NCBI GenBank assembly: GCA_017559825.1
Contig: JAFYQR010000142.1
Span: forward strand, 31,213-95,212
Length of the DNA stretch: 64,000 nt
Reading direction: 5' to 3'
Source: Thermoguttaceae bacterium
GTDB taxonomy: Bacteria; Planctomycetota; Planctomycetia; Pirellulales; Thermoguttaceae
The first letter of the stretch is position 1. Each line of letters begins with the position of its first letter. A program made the position numbers and the translations under genes. The notes beneath the pieces are model-generated. The model was given only the letters and a program-made list of their open reading frames with translations. It did not search any database and was not told the origin of the DNA. This document shows positions 27,730 through 36,499 of the stretch, one piece after another.

Positions 27730-28581
27730 ATGGAATTGACGCGGTTTCATCCGAGTTATTTTCAAAATTTTCGATACGTTTATCCGGTGGTGAGCCGCCG
27801 CGCGAACGGCGTTTCGCTCGGCGTCAATTTGAGCCCTTCGAAGCGGTGTAATTTCCGTTGCGTTTATTGCCAGGTCGACCGCTCGGAGCGTTGCGCCGAC
27901 GCGTCGGTCGACGTCGCCGTCGTTCGTCGCGAGTTGGAAACGGTCGCGAAAACAACCGTTTCGGGCGACCTTTTCCGTTGCGAACGCTTTGCGCAAACGC
28001 CGGTGAACAAACGAGTTTTGCGCGATTTCGCATTTAGCGGCGACGGCGAGCCGACGCTTGCGCCGGAGTTCGGCGCGGCGGTCGACGCGATGATCGACGT
28101 TCGAAAAACGCTCTCGCTTGACGACGTGAAGTTGACGCTCATAACCAACGCGACGACACTCGCCGAGTCCCGCGTCGCCGACGCGCTCGACCGCTTGGCG
28201 GCGAACAACGGCGAAATTTGGGCTAAACTCGACGGCGGCGACGCGGAACGGGTGAAAACGCTCGACCGAACCGCCGTTCCGTTCGAGCGGATTTTGCAAA
28301 ATATCGCGTTCGCGGCGAAGCGTTGGAACGTTAAAATTCAAACCGCCGCGCTTTCTTGGAACGGAGCCGCGCCGACCGACTCGGAAATCGAGCGATATTG
28401 CGACCGAGTCAAAGAAATTGTCGACGGCGGCGGAAGTCTTGGCGGCGTCCAGCTTTACACCGTCGCCCGCGTTCCGTCCGAACCGCGAGCGGTCGCGCTC
28501 GACGACGCGAAAATGGACGCGTTGGCGGCGACGATTCGCGAAAAAACCGGCCTGCCTGTCGACGTTTTTTATTCGAAATGA
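27730..28581 (+). CDS. Radical SAM protein
   Basis: 283 residues from ATG 27730. The [4Fe-4S] cluster motif CNFRCVYC is near residues 40-47, followed by the glycine-rich SAM region FAFSGDGEPTLAPEF and the LTLITNATTL strand. This layout (cluster motif after LSPSKRCNFRCVYCQ; short C-terminal region) resembles the radical SAM clade with a GDGEPTL motif that is often annotated only as a general radical SAM protein. The reaction is not known. A longer in-frame reading from 27616 runs through the repeat region and is rejected. It is monocistronic, followed by a hairpin. Confidence 0.85.
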   Translation: MELTRFHPSYFQNFRYVYPVVSRRANGVSLGVNLSPSKRCNFRCVYCQVDRSERCADASVDVAVVRRELETVAKTTVSGDLFRCERFAQTPVNKRVLRDFAFSGDGEPTLAPEFGAAVDAMIDVRKTLSLDDVKLTLITNATTLAESRVADALDRLAANNGEIWAKLDGGDAERVKTLDRTAVPFERILQNIAFAAKRWNVKIQTAALSWNGAAPTDSEIERYCDRVKEIVDGGGSLGGVQLYTVARVPSEPRAVALDDAKMDALAATIREKTGLPVDVFYSK

Positions 28582-28620
28582 CGGCGCGTTTTGTCTAAAT
28601 TGCTTAAACTAACAAAATCG

Positions 28621-28664
28621 GGCGATTCCGAGACGACGTCGACGAGCGTCGAGCCGGAATCGCC
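28621..28664 (+). terminator. Hairpin after the radical SAM gene
   Basis: GGCGATTCCG (28621-28630) and CGGAATCGCC (28655-28664) are a perfect 10-bp inverted repeat 40 bp past the stop; only a short TTGAACTTT follows. Confidence 0.5.
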
Positions 28665-29158
28665 TTGAACTTTCGACGTCGAAACTTCTTGAAAATGTGA
28701 AAATGGGGGGGCGAGTAAAAATTTAGCGCCGTCTTTTCAAGTTTTTTTCTCTTTTTTTTCCAAAAACGGCGAAAAACGGCAAAAATTTTCTTGCAATCCG
28801 CGTCGCGTTCGCATATGATTCTTTTGTCGGGGCGAGGGAGTTTTCAAAACGCTCGCTCCGAAACTTGTCCTTAAGCGAAGCGCCGACGCGCGCCGACCGC
28901 TTTCGGAAGCCTCCGTCCTTTCGTCGACGAAAACGCTCGCGACGCCGACCGCTTTCGCCGACTCGGGCCGTTCGATTTTCCGCATTGCCGTATTTTTTTC
29001 GGTTTCACGGTCGATTTTCGGCGAAAACGACCGTTCGACGTCGCGGATAAAAACGAGCGCTAAAATAAGGGGGATGGAACGACGACGATCGGCGCGGCGT
29101 TTCGAAAATCTTGATCCCTGTTCCCCTCCGTTAGAGGGGTATTAAGGAGAGACGAACG
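28665..29158 (+). promoter_or_regulatory. Leader region of hpf, with promoter and 5' hairpin
   Basis: TTGCAA (28791-28796) and TATGAT (28814-28819) are 17 bp apart, a good sigma-70 promoter. It implies a leader of about 330 nt before hpf. Just before the ribosome site (AAGGAGA, 29143-29149) lies a 6-bp hairpin CCCCTC/GAGGGG (29123-29128, 29134-29139) that could affect translation. No ORF is supported in this stretch. Confidence 0.5.
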
Positions 29159-29455
29159 ATGCAAATTCAAGTTCAAGCGCGACACGGTTCCTTGGCTGAC
29201 GCCACTCGCCAAAAGATTGCCGATAAAGTGGAAAAACTGGGGCGTTTCATCGAGCGCGTTTCTAACATCGACGTGATGGTCGACCTTGAAAAAGCGGATC
29301 AACCCGTCGTTGAAGTCGTCGTTTCGACGGAATTGAAGAAAGATTTTCGCGCCGATTACACCTCCGGCGATCTTTGGGGATGCCTCGATCAAACGATCGA
29401 TAAAATCGAGCAGCAAATGCGCAAGTTTAAGGAGAAAATGACGGATCACCGTTGA
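29159..29455 (+). CDS. hpf: Ribosome hibernation promoting factor (short HPF/RaiA type)
   Basis: 98 residues, the length of the short HPF form. It starts MQIQVQARHGSLADATRQKIADKVEKLGRF and has the family's beta-alpha pattern with VVEVVVSTELKKDFRADYTSGDLWGCLDQTIDKIEQQMRKFKEK. HPF binds the 30S decoding region in stationary phase and inactivates ribosomes. A strong AAGGAG site precedes the ATG. Its next neighbours are ptsN, ptsH and ptsI on the same strand. That is similar to the proteobacterial rpoN-hpf-ptsN-npr arrangement but without rpoN or rapZ. Confidence 0.92.
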   Translation: MQIQVQARHGSLADATRQKIADKVEKLGRFIERVSNIDVMVDLEKADQPVVEVVVSTELKKDFRADYTSGDLWGCLDQTIDKIEQQMRKFKEKMTDHR

Positions 29456-29488
29456 CGGGAGCGCCCGTCGTTCGCGGCGAACGTTGAA

Positions 29489-29541
29489 CGCGCCGCCGAC
29501 GTCGATTTTTGCTTTTCGCAAATTTTCGCGTCGGCGGCGCG
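29489..29541. repeat. 13-bp perfect inverted repeat after hpf
   Basis: CGCGCCGCCGACG (29489-29501) pairs with CGTCGGCGGCGCG (29529-29541). The 27-nt loop holds a second small hairpin (TTTGC...GCAAA). No T-run follows on the plus strand, so it may be an mRNA-end or regulatory hairpin. The rest of 29456-29820 (to ptsN) has no gene. Confidence 0.6.
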
Positions 29542-29820
29542 CCCGTTTGAAACGCGTTCGATCCTTAAAAAAGGTTATTTTGACGCGCCTTCTTCATTTT
29601 TCTTGACCTTTCTTTCCGACGAAACCGCTCGAAGCGCTATACAAAGTTGGAATTTCCGTTAAAATGAACGTTGGCGCCAAAAAAATTTCGGCGGACGATT
29701 TTTCGCGACTTCAACGTTTCGTCGATATGGAAAGCGCGACGGAATTATGCGGACGGCGCCGTCAAGAACCAATTAACCCGAACCGCGTTGCTTCCCCTTG
29801 CTGATTTAGGAGTATTTTGA

Positions 29821-30297
29821 ATGAAATTTTCCGATTTTATTCTCGTCGATTCGATCATTACCGGCCTTAAAGCGACGACGAAGGAAGGCGTCGTTCGCGA
29901 AATGGTGCAATCGTTGCAAGAAGCCGGCGGAATCCCCGAGGCGGAATACGAAGGAATCGTCAACGCGATTATGCGTCGCGAAGAGCTCGGTTCGACCGGC
30001 ATCGGTCGCGGCATCGCCGTTCCGCACACCAAACATATTAGCGTCGATCGTCTCGTCGGCACCGTCGCCATTAGCGCCGAAGGCGTCGATTTCGAATCTC
30101 TCGACTGCGAAAAAGTCAATCTCTTCTTCCTGCTCGTTTCTCCGCCCGACCGTCCCGGCGAACACCTCCGCGCTCTCGAGCACATCACGCGTCAACTCAA
30201 AGACGACGGTTTCTGCCGTTTCCTCCAACAATCGCGCGATCGCGACGATATTTTGAATCTGTTGGAAGAAGCCGACGCCAACGTTTTCGGCAAGTAA
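29821..30297 (+). CDS. ptsN: PTS EIIA component (nitrogen/fructose type)
   Basis: 158 residues of the PTS EIIA type 2 fold: MRREELGSTGIGRGIAVPHTKH with the phosphorylatable His69, then VNLFFLLVSPPDRPGEHLRALEHITRQL. It accepts phosphate from HPr. As no EIIB or EIIC is nearby, a regulatory role like that of PtsN (EIIA-Ntr) is more likely than sugar uptake. AGGAG lies before the ATG. The next genes are ptsH (204 bp downstream) and ptsI. Confidence 0.92.
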   Translation: MKFSDFILVDSIITGLKATTKEGVVREMVQSLQEAGGIPEAEYEGIVNAIMRREELGSTGIGRGIAVPHTKHISVDRLVGTVAISAEGVDFESLDCEKVNLFFLLVSPPDRPGEHLRALEHITRQLKDDGFCRFLQQSRDRDDILNLLEEADANVFGK

Positions 30298-30501
30298 GTT
30301 TGTCGACGTTGTTTTTACGGGATTTCGCTCTCGGCGTTCCGTCGCGAACGCGCCGCGGCGAATCCCGAAAACGTTTTCCGACGTCGATTTTCACCCTTTC
30401 GCCGCGTTTTTTCTTTAAAAACGCGCGAACGGACGTCGAGCGTCGCGTCGTCGGAAGGCGGCGTCTTAACGCGACGATAAATTAGGAGAGAGCGCGAACG
30501 A

Positions 30502-30798
30502 ATGATCCTTTCGAAGGAATTAACGGTTGAAAACAAGGCGGGTTTTCATGTGCGCGTCGCTTCGATGATTTGCAAAACGGCGATGAAATACGAAGCGAAA
30601 ATATCGTTAGTCAAAGGCGCGTACTCCGCCGACTGCAAAAGTTGCCTCGACTTGCTGACTTTGATGGCGCCCTGCGGCGAGCGATTGACGTTGACCGTCG
30701 ACGGAGCCGACGGCGAGGACGCTCTCAACGCGATCGGACTCCTTTTCGAGCGTAAATTTTACGAAGACGAATTCGCCGACGCGGAGAAAAACGAGTAA
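30502..30798 (+). CDS. ptsH: HPr-like phosphocarrier protein
   Basis: 98 residues. The active-site region GFHVRVAS has His16 in place of the usual GLHARPA, so the phosphorylatable histidine is kept. The regulatory-serine helix reads CKSCLDLLTL with the serine kept between two cysteines. A C-terminal EFADAEKNE tail is extra. It should relay phosphate from enzyme I to EIIA (ptsN). GGAGAG precedes the ATG. Confidence 0.9.
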   Translation: MILSKELTVENKAGFHVRVASMICKTAMKYEAKISLVKGAYSADCKSCLDLLTLMAPCGERLTLTVDGADGEDALNAIGLLFERKFYEDEFADAEKNE

Positions 30799-30990
30799 CG
30801 ATTCCGTCGGCGCGTTCGTTCGACGATTAGCGCCGATTTCAAGCGAATTTTTTACCCGAGCGCCGGAAAAACGCCGATTTCGTGGAAAACGACGTCGCGT
30901 TTGGGAGGCGGGGCGCGTACTTGAGAGGAAACGCGTCGCCGAGCGTCGGGACGCGTTCCGTTTGGTTTTGACATTCATCGAGCCGCGTTC

Positions 30991-32754
30991 ATGAAAATTT
31001 TTCAAGGCATTCCCGTGTCGCCCGGCGTCGCGATCGGCCCGACGGCCGTCGTCGATTCCGAGGTGCGCGTTCGTCGACGTAAGATCGAATCGGCGCAGGT
31101 TGAAAAAGAGCTCGAACGCTTGGCGGCGGCGATTCCCGTCGCGCAAGAAAAGTTGCGTGCGAATCGAGACGCGGTCGAACGGCAGCTTGGGAAGGAGTAC
31201 GCCCAAATTTTCGAGGCGCACCTCCTGATATTGAGCGATCCCAAACTCCGCGGCGAAATTGAAACGAACGTTCGCGACGACCTCAATTCGGCCGAGCGAG
31301 CGGTCGAAAAAGCGTTCGACCGGCACGCCGATTTGTTGCGCGGGCTTCAAGACGCGGCTTACGCGGAGCGAGCGAACGATATTCTCGACGTGAAAACGCG
31401 GCTTTTGGGAGAATTGCTCGAGGCGCGGGAGGATTCCGGCTCGGCGAACGAGCGTCCGACGATTTTGGCGGCGTCGAATTTGACGCCGAGCGCGGCTTCG
31501 AATCTCGATCCGACGAAAACGCTTGGAATCGTCGCCGAAACGGGCGGACTCGGGAGCCATACGGCGATCGTCGCGTCGGCGCTGCAGATTCCGACCGTGT
31601 TGGGCGTCGGCGCGTTTCTCGCGAGCGCGGTCGACGGAACGACGGCGATCGTCGACGGCGACGCCGGGCGCTTGATTCTCGATCCGTCCGAGGAGATGCT
31701 CCGAAAATACGTCGCGAAACGAGACGCCTTGCGACGCGAAAAAGAGCTTTTGGCGACGAATTACGCGTCGGCGCCGGCTCAAACGAAGGACGGAGTCGCC
31801 GTTAAGATTAGCGGCAATATCGAGTTCCCCTACGAGGCCGAGGAGTGCCGCAAAAACGGCGCGCACGGCGTCGGCCTTTATCGCACGGAATTCCTTTATT
31901 TGGCGCGAGCCGCCGGTTCGCTTCCGGACGAAGAGGCGCATTTTCAAGCGTACAAAGCGGTCGCGGAGAAAATGGAAGGGCGTCCCGTCGTTATTCGCAC
32001 GTTCGACTTGGGCGCCGACAAGTTGCCCGAGGGGCTGACGTTCGCTTCGACGAAAGAACCGAATCCGTTCATGGGGCTGCGGAGCATTCGGCTGTCGTTG
32101 CGGAACACCGAGATGTTTCGCGTGCAGTTGCGAGCGATTTTGCGAGCCAGCGTGTTCGGAAAATTCCGCGTGATGTTTCCGCTTGTCTCGACGATTACGG
32201 AATTTCGACAGGCGAAAATGATTTTCCGCGACGTTTGCGAAGAGCTCGCGGAGGAAAATATACCGTTCGACCCGGATATTCCGTTGGGGATTATGGTCGA
32301 AACGCCCGCGACCGCGCTCATGCTCGAACTTTTCGTGCACGAGGTCGACTTTTTCAGCGTCGGCACGAACGATTTGCTGCAGTACACGATGGCGGTCGAC
32401 CGAAGCAACAAGGACGTCGGTTTTTTGTACGAGCAAGAGTCGCCGGCCTTGATTCGGCTTCTCAAACATATCGTCGACGTCGCTAAAATGTACGGAAAAC
32501 CGGTTTCGTTGTGCGGGCAAATGGGGAGCGCTCCCGCGAACGCGCTCCTGCTGCTGGGGCTCGGTTTTAGGAGTTTGAGCGTCGCGCCCGGCATGATTCT
32601 GCAAATTAAGAAGGTTTGCGGAAACGTAACGATTAAAGAGTGCGAGGAAATTGCGCAAAACGCGCTTTTTAAGGAAACGTCGACGTCGATGCGCGTTTAC
32701 TTGCAAAGCGAATTTCGGCGGCGTTTTCCGGCGGCGAACGATTACGACGCTTGA
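30991..32754 (+). CDS. ptsI: Phosphoenolpyruvate-protein phosphotransferase (PTS enzyme I)
   Basis: 587 residues, the normal length of enzyme I. The N-terminal IPVSPGVAIGP, the phosphohistidine domain with GGLGSHTAIVA (His190) and the C-terminal PEP-binding domain (RTEFLY, IGTND-like SVGTNDLLQYTMAVDR, and SLCGQMGS with the catalytic Cys) are all present. It autophosphorylates from PEP and feeds HPr. No GAF domain is fused, so it is not PtsP. Together with ptsN and ptsH it makes a complete but permease-less phosphorelay. Confidence 0.95.
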   Translation: MKIFQGIPVSPGVAIGPTAVVDSEVRVRRRKIESAQVEKELERLAAAIPVAQEKLRANRDAVERQLGKEYAQIFEAHLLILSDPKLRGEIETNVRDDLNSAERAVEKAFDRHADLLRGLQDAAYAERANDILDVKTRLLGELLEAREDSGSANERPTILAASNLTPSAASNLDPTKTLGIVAETGGLGSHTAIVASALQIPTVLGVGAFLASAVDGTTAIVDGDAGRLILDPSEEMLRKYVAKRDALRREKELLATNYASAPAQTKDGVAVKISGNIEFPYEAEECRKNGAHGVGLYRTEFLYLARAAGSLPDEEAHFQAYKAVAEKMEGRPVVIRTFDLGADKLPEGLTFASTKEPNPFMGLRSIRLSLRNTEMFRVQLRAILRASVFGKFRVMFPLVSTITEFRQAKMIFRDVCEELAEENIPFDPDIPLGIMVETPATALMLELFVHEVDFFSVGTNDLLQYTMAVDRSNKDVGFLYEQESPALIRLLKHIVDVAKMYGKPVSLCGQMGSAPANALLLLGLGFRSLSVAPGMILQIKKVCGNVTIKECEEIAQNALFKETSTSMRVYLQSEFRRRFPAANDYDA

Positions 32755-32780
32755 CGTCGACGAAAAAATAGAGAAAATAG

Positions 32781-32813
32781 TCGGAGCCGAGTCGAGCGAA
32801 CGATTCGGCTCCG
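32781..32813 (+). terminator. Hairpin after ptsI
   Basis: TCGGAGCCGA (32781-32790) pairs with TCGGCTCCGA (32804-32813), 27 bp past the ptsI stop; no T-run follows, so it is a weak terminator candidate. Confidence 0.45.
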
Positions 32814-33033
32814 AAATTGGAAATTTAACGAGCGCGACGTTCGAAGCGTCGCGTTCGTTTGTTGATAAAATAGAGAATATGCGTTTCGTTTTTCGGGTCG
32901 CATCAACCTCGCCCAAGAGCGGCGGACGCGTCGAGGGAACTCGATTCGCTTCCGCTTTTGGAAAACAGACGGCGGGCGCTTTTGGGAGCGGCGGCGTTGA
33001 AACGGGGAGCGTTCGACGCGAAAACTAAGATCA

Positions 33034-33702
33034 ATGAAAGGCGTTTCGACAAAAGACGAGTCGAAACGATCGAACTTTATGGTTCGTCGACGATACAGAC
33101 TTCGATTCCGCAAAAAGGGCAACCTCTGTTTCATCGGACATCGCGACCTCTTGCGAGCGATGGAGCGGCTTTTGCGTCGCGCCGATTTGCCGGTCGCGAA
33201 GTCGCAAGGGTTCCATCCGAAGCCGAAAGTCAGCTATATTTCGGCGCTTCCGCTCGGTTTTGCGAGCGACGACGAAGCGATGGAACTCGTTCTCGACGAA
33301 GATTGGGCGCCGGAAACGCTCCTCGAGCGGATGAACGCCGCGAGCGTTCCCGGGTTGGAGTTCTGGCAAGCGATCCCGCTCGACGACAAAGCGCCGAAAG
33401 CGCAAGCCGCCGCGTTCGAATACGAAGCGGCGGTTCCGGAGTCGAAACGGGAGGCCGCGAGCGCTAAAATCGCCGAATTTTTGGCGGCGACGAGCGTCGA
33501 AGTCGTCAAATCGAACGGCAAAACGGTCGACGCTCGTCCGGCGGTTCTCGACATGACGCTCGACGGCGAGACGTTGCGCCTGAAAATCGCGGCGCAAGAC
33601 GGGCCCGAAGCCGGCGTCCGCGAGATTTTAAGCGTTCTCGAACTCGACGGCGAACTCTTTCGATCGATCTTTCCGAACCGAACCGCGACGTTGGTTAAAT
33701 AG
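33034..33702 (+). CDS. DUF2344 (TIGR03936-type) protein
   Basis: 222 residues. YRLRFRKKGNLCFIGHRDLLRAMERLLRRADLPVAKSQGFHPKPKVSYISALPLGF is the hallmark N-terminal stretch of this domain family. It often lies as a separate gene or as the C-terminus of a radical SAM protein, directly upstream of RNase E/G. The same order is seen here: RNase E/G starts 115 bp downstream and rplU follows. Its role is not established; linkage suggests RNA or ribosome metabolism. An alternative ATG at 33079 would remove 15 non-conserved residues; neither start has a good ribosome site. Confidence 0.82.
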   Translation: MKGVSTKDESKRSNFMVRRRYRLRFRKKGNLCFIGHRDLLRAMERLLRRADLPVAKSQGFHPKPKVSYISALPLGFASDDEAMELVLDEDWAPETLLERMNAASVPGLEFWQAIPLDDKAPKAQAAAFEYEAAVPESKREAASAKIAEFLAATSVEVVKSNGKTVDARPAVLDMTLDGETLRLKIAAQDGPEAGVREILSVLELDGELFRSIFPNRTATLVK

Positions 33703-33817
33703 CGGCGTTGGGCGTTTGCGCGGCGTTATTTAGCGTCGCGGCGTTAGACGACGGCGACGGCAACGTCGGCGGACGGAGGGAATATCGCCTTATCGTCTCA
33801 AGAAAGTGAAAAGTTTT

Positions 33818-35437
33818 ATGTCTCAAAAAATGCTGGTGAACGCGCGGCAACCGGAAGAGTGCCGCATCGCGGTCGTCGAAGACGGCGTTCTCGAAGAGCT
33901 TTACGTCGAACGAACGACGAACGACAATTACGTCGGGAATATTTATAAGGGCGTGATCGTCAACATCGAGCAAAGTATTCAAGCGGCGTTCGTCGATTTC
34001 GGCGTCGGACGCAACGGATTTTTGCACATTAGCGACGTCGAACCGCATTATTTCAAACAAGCGCCGAATTTCGTTCCGAAAGAGAACGACGATCGTCGCC
34101 GTTTCGGCGGCAAACGTCGCGGCGACCGCCATTTCGACGACGATTTCTGCGATTACGGTCGTCCGAAAGTGAAGCCGCCGATTCAAGACGTCTTCCAAAA
34201 GGGGGACGAAGTCGTCGTTCAAGTCATTAAAGAGGGGATCGGCACCAAGGGCCCGACCCTTTCGACGTACATCAGCATCCCGGGACGTTACCTCGTCTTG
34301 ATGCCGGCCCTCGGTCGCGTCGGCGTTTCCCGCAAGATCGAAGACGAGTCGACCCGCCGCAAGCTCCGCGCCTTGATGGACGAGCTGAACCCGCCGAAGG
34401 GGCTCGGTTTCATCGTTCGCACCGCCGGCGCCGACCGCACCCGCAAAGAACTCGCGCTCGACTTGGCGTACCTGATGCGCCTTTGGAAGTCGATCGTTCG
34501 CCGTATTAAGAACCTGCCGGGCCCGGTCGGGATTTACGAAGAAAGCGACATGATCATCCGCACGATTCGCGACGTCTTCACCGCCGACGTAGAGTCGATC
34601 GTCGTCGACGAAGAGTCGGCTTACGAACGCGCGAAAGAGTTCCTGCAAGTGATCATGCCGCGTTACGCCGACCGCATCAGCTATTACGACGGGCGCGAAC
34701 CGCTCTTCGCCAAGTGCAAGGTCGACCGTGAAATCGCGAAGATTCACAGCCGCAAAGTCGCGTTGAAAGACGGCGGCTCGATCGTCATCGACCAAACGGA
34801 AGCGCTCGTCGCGATCGACGTCAACAGCGGCAACTTCCGCACGAACGACTCGCCGGAGGAAACAGCGTTCCAGATGAACTTGCGCGCCGCGAAGGAAATC
34901 GCCCGCCAAATTCGCCTCCGCGACCTCGGCGGCGTCATCGTCAACGACTTCATCGACATGACGAACGAAGCGCACCGCCGCGCCGTCGAACGCACCCTCC
35001 GCGACGCCGTTAAGCGAGACCGCTCGAAGACGAAAATTTTGCGCACCAGCCCGTTCGGCTTGATCGAAATGACCCGTCAACGCGTTCGTCCGGGGCTCAA
35101 GCGGAGCATTTATCGCGAATGCCCGTGCTGCCGAGGCGGCGGCGCGATCAAATCGGTCGAGAGCATGGCGCTCGAAATCATTCGCATGTTGACCTTGGCC
35201 GGTCAAGAAGCGAAAGCGTCGCAAATCGTCGTTCGCGTCGCGGACGAAGTCGCCGAATATTTGAACAATAAAAAGCGGCTCCAATTGGCGCAAATCGAAA
35301 CCGAAGCGAACGTTTCGGTCGCTCTGCGCAGCGTCTCCGACGTTTGGCCGGAACACCTCGAAATCGAAATTTTCGACGAATCCGGGAAAAAAGTTCCCTT
35401 TACCCGCGAGGGGGCCCTTGGCGTCAACTTGGATTGA
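33818..35437 (+). CDS. rne: Ribonuclease E/G family endoribonuclease
   Basis: 539 residues from ATG 33818; a GTG at 33806 would add four residues. It cleaves AU-rich single-stranded RNA in rRNA processing and mRNA decay. The N-terminal S1 domain is interrupted by a charged insert (ENDDRRRFGGKRRGDRHFDDDF near residues 87-108). The catalytic DNase I-like region has IDVNSGNF with D334. A zinc-link C-P-C-C is at 435-438. It ends soon after the catalytic core, so it lacks the long scaffold region of E. coli RNase E and is closer to RNase G in length. Codons are C-ending, suggesting high expression. It sits between the DUF2344 gene and rplU. Confidence 0.93.
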   Translation: MSQKMLVNARQPEECRIAVVEDGVLEELYVERTTNDNYVGNIYKGVIVNIEQSIQAAFVDFGVGRNGFLHISDVEPHYFKQAPNFVPKENDDRRRFGGKRRGDRHFDDDFCDYGRPKVKPPIQDVFQKGDEVVVQVIKEGIGTKGPTLSTYISIPGRYLVLMPALGRVGVSRKIEDESTRRKLRALMDELNPPKGLGFIVRTAGADRTRKELALDLAYLMRLWKSIVRRIKNLPGPVGIYEESDMIIRTIRDVFTADVESIVVDEESAYERAKEFLQVIMPRYADRISYYDGREPLFAKCKVDREIAKIHSRKVALKDGGSIVIDQTEALVAIDVNSGNFRTNDSPEETAFQMNLRAAKEIARQIRLRDLGGVIVNDFIDMTNEAHRRAVERTLRDAVKRDRSKTKILRTSPFGLIEMTRQRVRPGLKRSIYRECPCCRGGGAIKSVESMALEIIRMLTLAGQEAKASQIVVRVADEVAEYLNNKKRLQLAQIETEANVSVALRSVSDVWPEHLEIEIFDESGKKVPFTREGALGVNLD

Positions 35438-35445
35438 CGTATAAT
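35418..35445 (+). promoter_or_regulatory. Possible promoter for rplU
   Basis: TTGGCG (35418-35423), 16-bp spacer, TATAAT (35440-35445), overlapping the end of the RNase gene. The remaining 449 bp to rplU (35446-35894) holds no ORF with a ribosome site, only a TAAAAT word near 35835, and would be a long leader. Confidence 0.4.
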
Positions 35446-35894
35446 AAAGACGTTTATTTTGTTCGTTCCCTTAATCCTCTTCTGCGTCGAACCCTTTGAG
35501 TTCGGCGGCGAGCGTTGGAAACGTCCGGCAACGGGCGGCTAAACGTCGCGAGAAGCGGAAGACGGAGCCGGGGTTCCCAAGATTGCGCGAAACGAGCGTT
35601 TTGACGGTTTTGCGTCTTGCCGTTCGTTTCGAACGTCGAAAGCCGACGAACGACGCTTCGCCGAGGCGGTTTTAGCGTCGATTTCGGAACGCGAAAGCGA
35701 TTTCGAGCGACGAAACGCCGAGCGAGCGACGTTCTTTGAATCCGATTTTTTGCCGTTAGGTGAAAACGGAATATAGCGCGCGCCCGAAAACTGGGAAAGA
35801 AAACGATATTCGGCGCAAAAACGAGACCGTTTCGCGTAAAATACGCAAGCGGCGAAAAGTTTAACGAACAGTTTTAAGGGAAAAAGGATTTACC

Positions 35895-36209
35895 ATGTAC
35901 GCTATTTTCAAAGACGGCGGCCACCAATACAAAGCTGAAGTCGGCAAAAAAATGTATCTCGAACTCCGCGACGTCGAACCGGGAACCCCGATCGAACTGA
36001 CCGAAGTCCTCGCGATCAGCAAAGACGGCGACGTCAAAGTCGGCCAACCGACGATTCCGGGCGCGAAAATCGTCGCCGAAGCGATGACGAAAGAAAAGGG
36101 CCCGAAACTTGTCATTCGCTGGTTCCGTCGTCGTAAGAACAGCCGCAAAAAGAACGGTCACCGCCAAACGTACATTAAGGTCGAAATTAAAGAAATTATC
36201 GAAGGCTGA
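35895..36209 (+). CDS. rplU: 50S ribosomal protein L21
   Basis: 104 residues, full length. MYAIFKDGGHQYKAEVGKKMYLE and KLVIRWFRRRKNSRKKNGHRQTYIKVEIKEI are the conserved ends of L21, which binds 23S rRNA in the large subunit. AAAGGA lies upstream of the ATG. rpmA (L27), normally the next gene, is absent: two terminators follow and then pheS on the opposite strand. Confidence 0.97.
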   Translation: MYAIFKDGGHQYKAEVGKKMYLELRDVEPGTPIELTEVLAISKDGDVKVGQPTIPGAKIVAEAMTKEKGPKLVIRWFRRRKNSRKKNGHRQTYIKVEIKEIIEG

Positions 36210-36243
36210 ATCTAATTTCAGCGTTCGCGCTTGATTTCGAACG

Positions 36244-36288
36244 AAAAACGGAGAAGCGGGGAAATCTTCCCTGTTTCTCCGTTTTTTT
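36244..36288 (+). terminator. Terminator of rplU
   Basis: AAAAACGGAGAA (36244-36255) pairs with TTCTCCGTTTTTTT (36275-36288), with a further GGGG/CCCT pairing inside and a T7 tail. Confidence 0.9.
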
Positions 36289-36444
36289 ATTGCGTCGTCC
36301 GACGAACCCGTGCCCGCAAATTATCGGCGAAACGACGGCGAAAAGAAAAAAGACCGAAACTTATCGTGCGTTAATTCCGGCGTCGACGTTGCGCGGAGAG
36401 AAAAAAGGCGCCGAATAATACGTCGCGAATTGACGACAAGAAAT

Positions 36445-36484
36445 AAAAAACGGCGTCGGAAACAAATACCGGCGCCGTTTTTTT
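36445..36484. terminator. Bidirectional terminator between rplU and pheS
   Basis: AAAAAACGGCG (36445-36455) and CGCCGTTTTTTT (36473-36484) form a stem with T-runs on both strands; on the minus strand it lies just after the pheS stop. Confidence 0.8.
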
Positions 36485-36499
36485 AGCGAGAAGCGGGAA

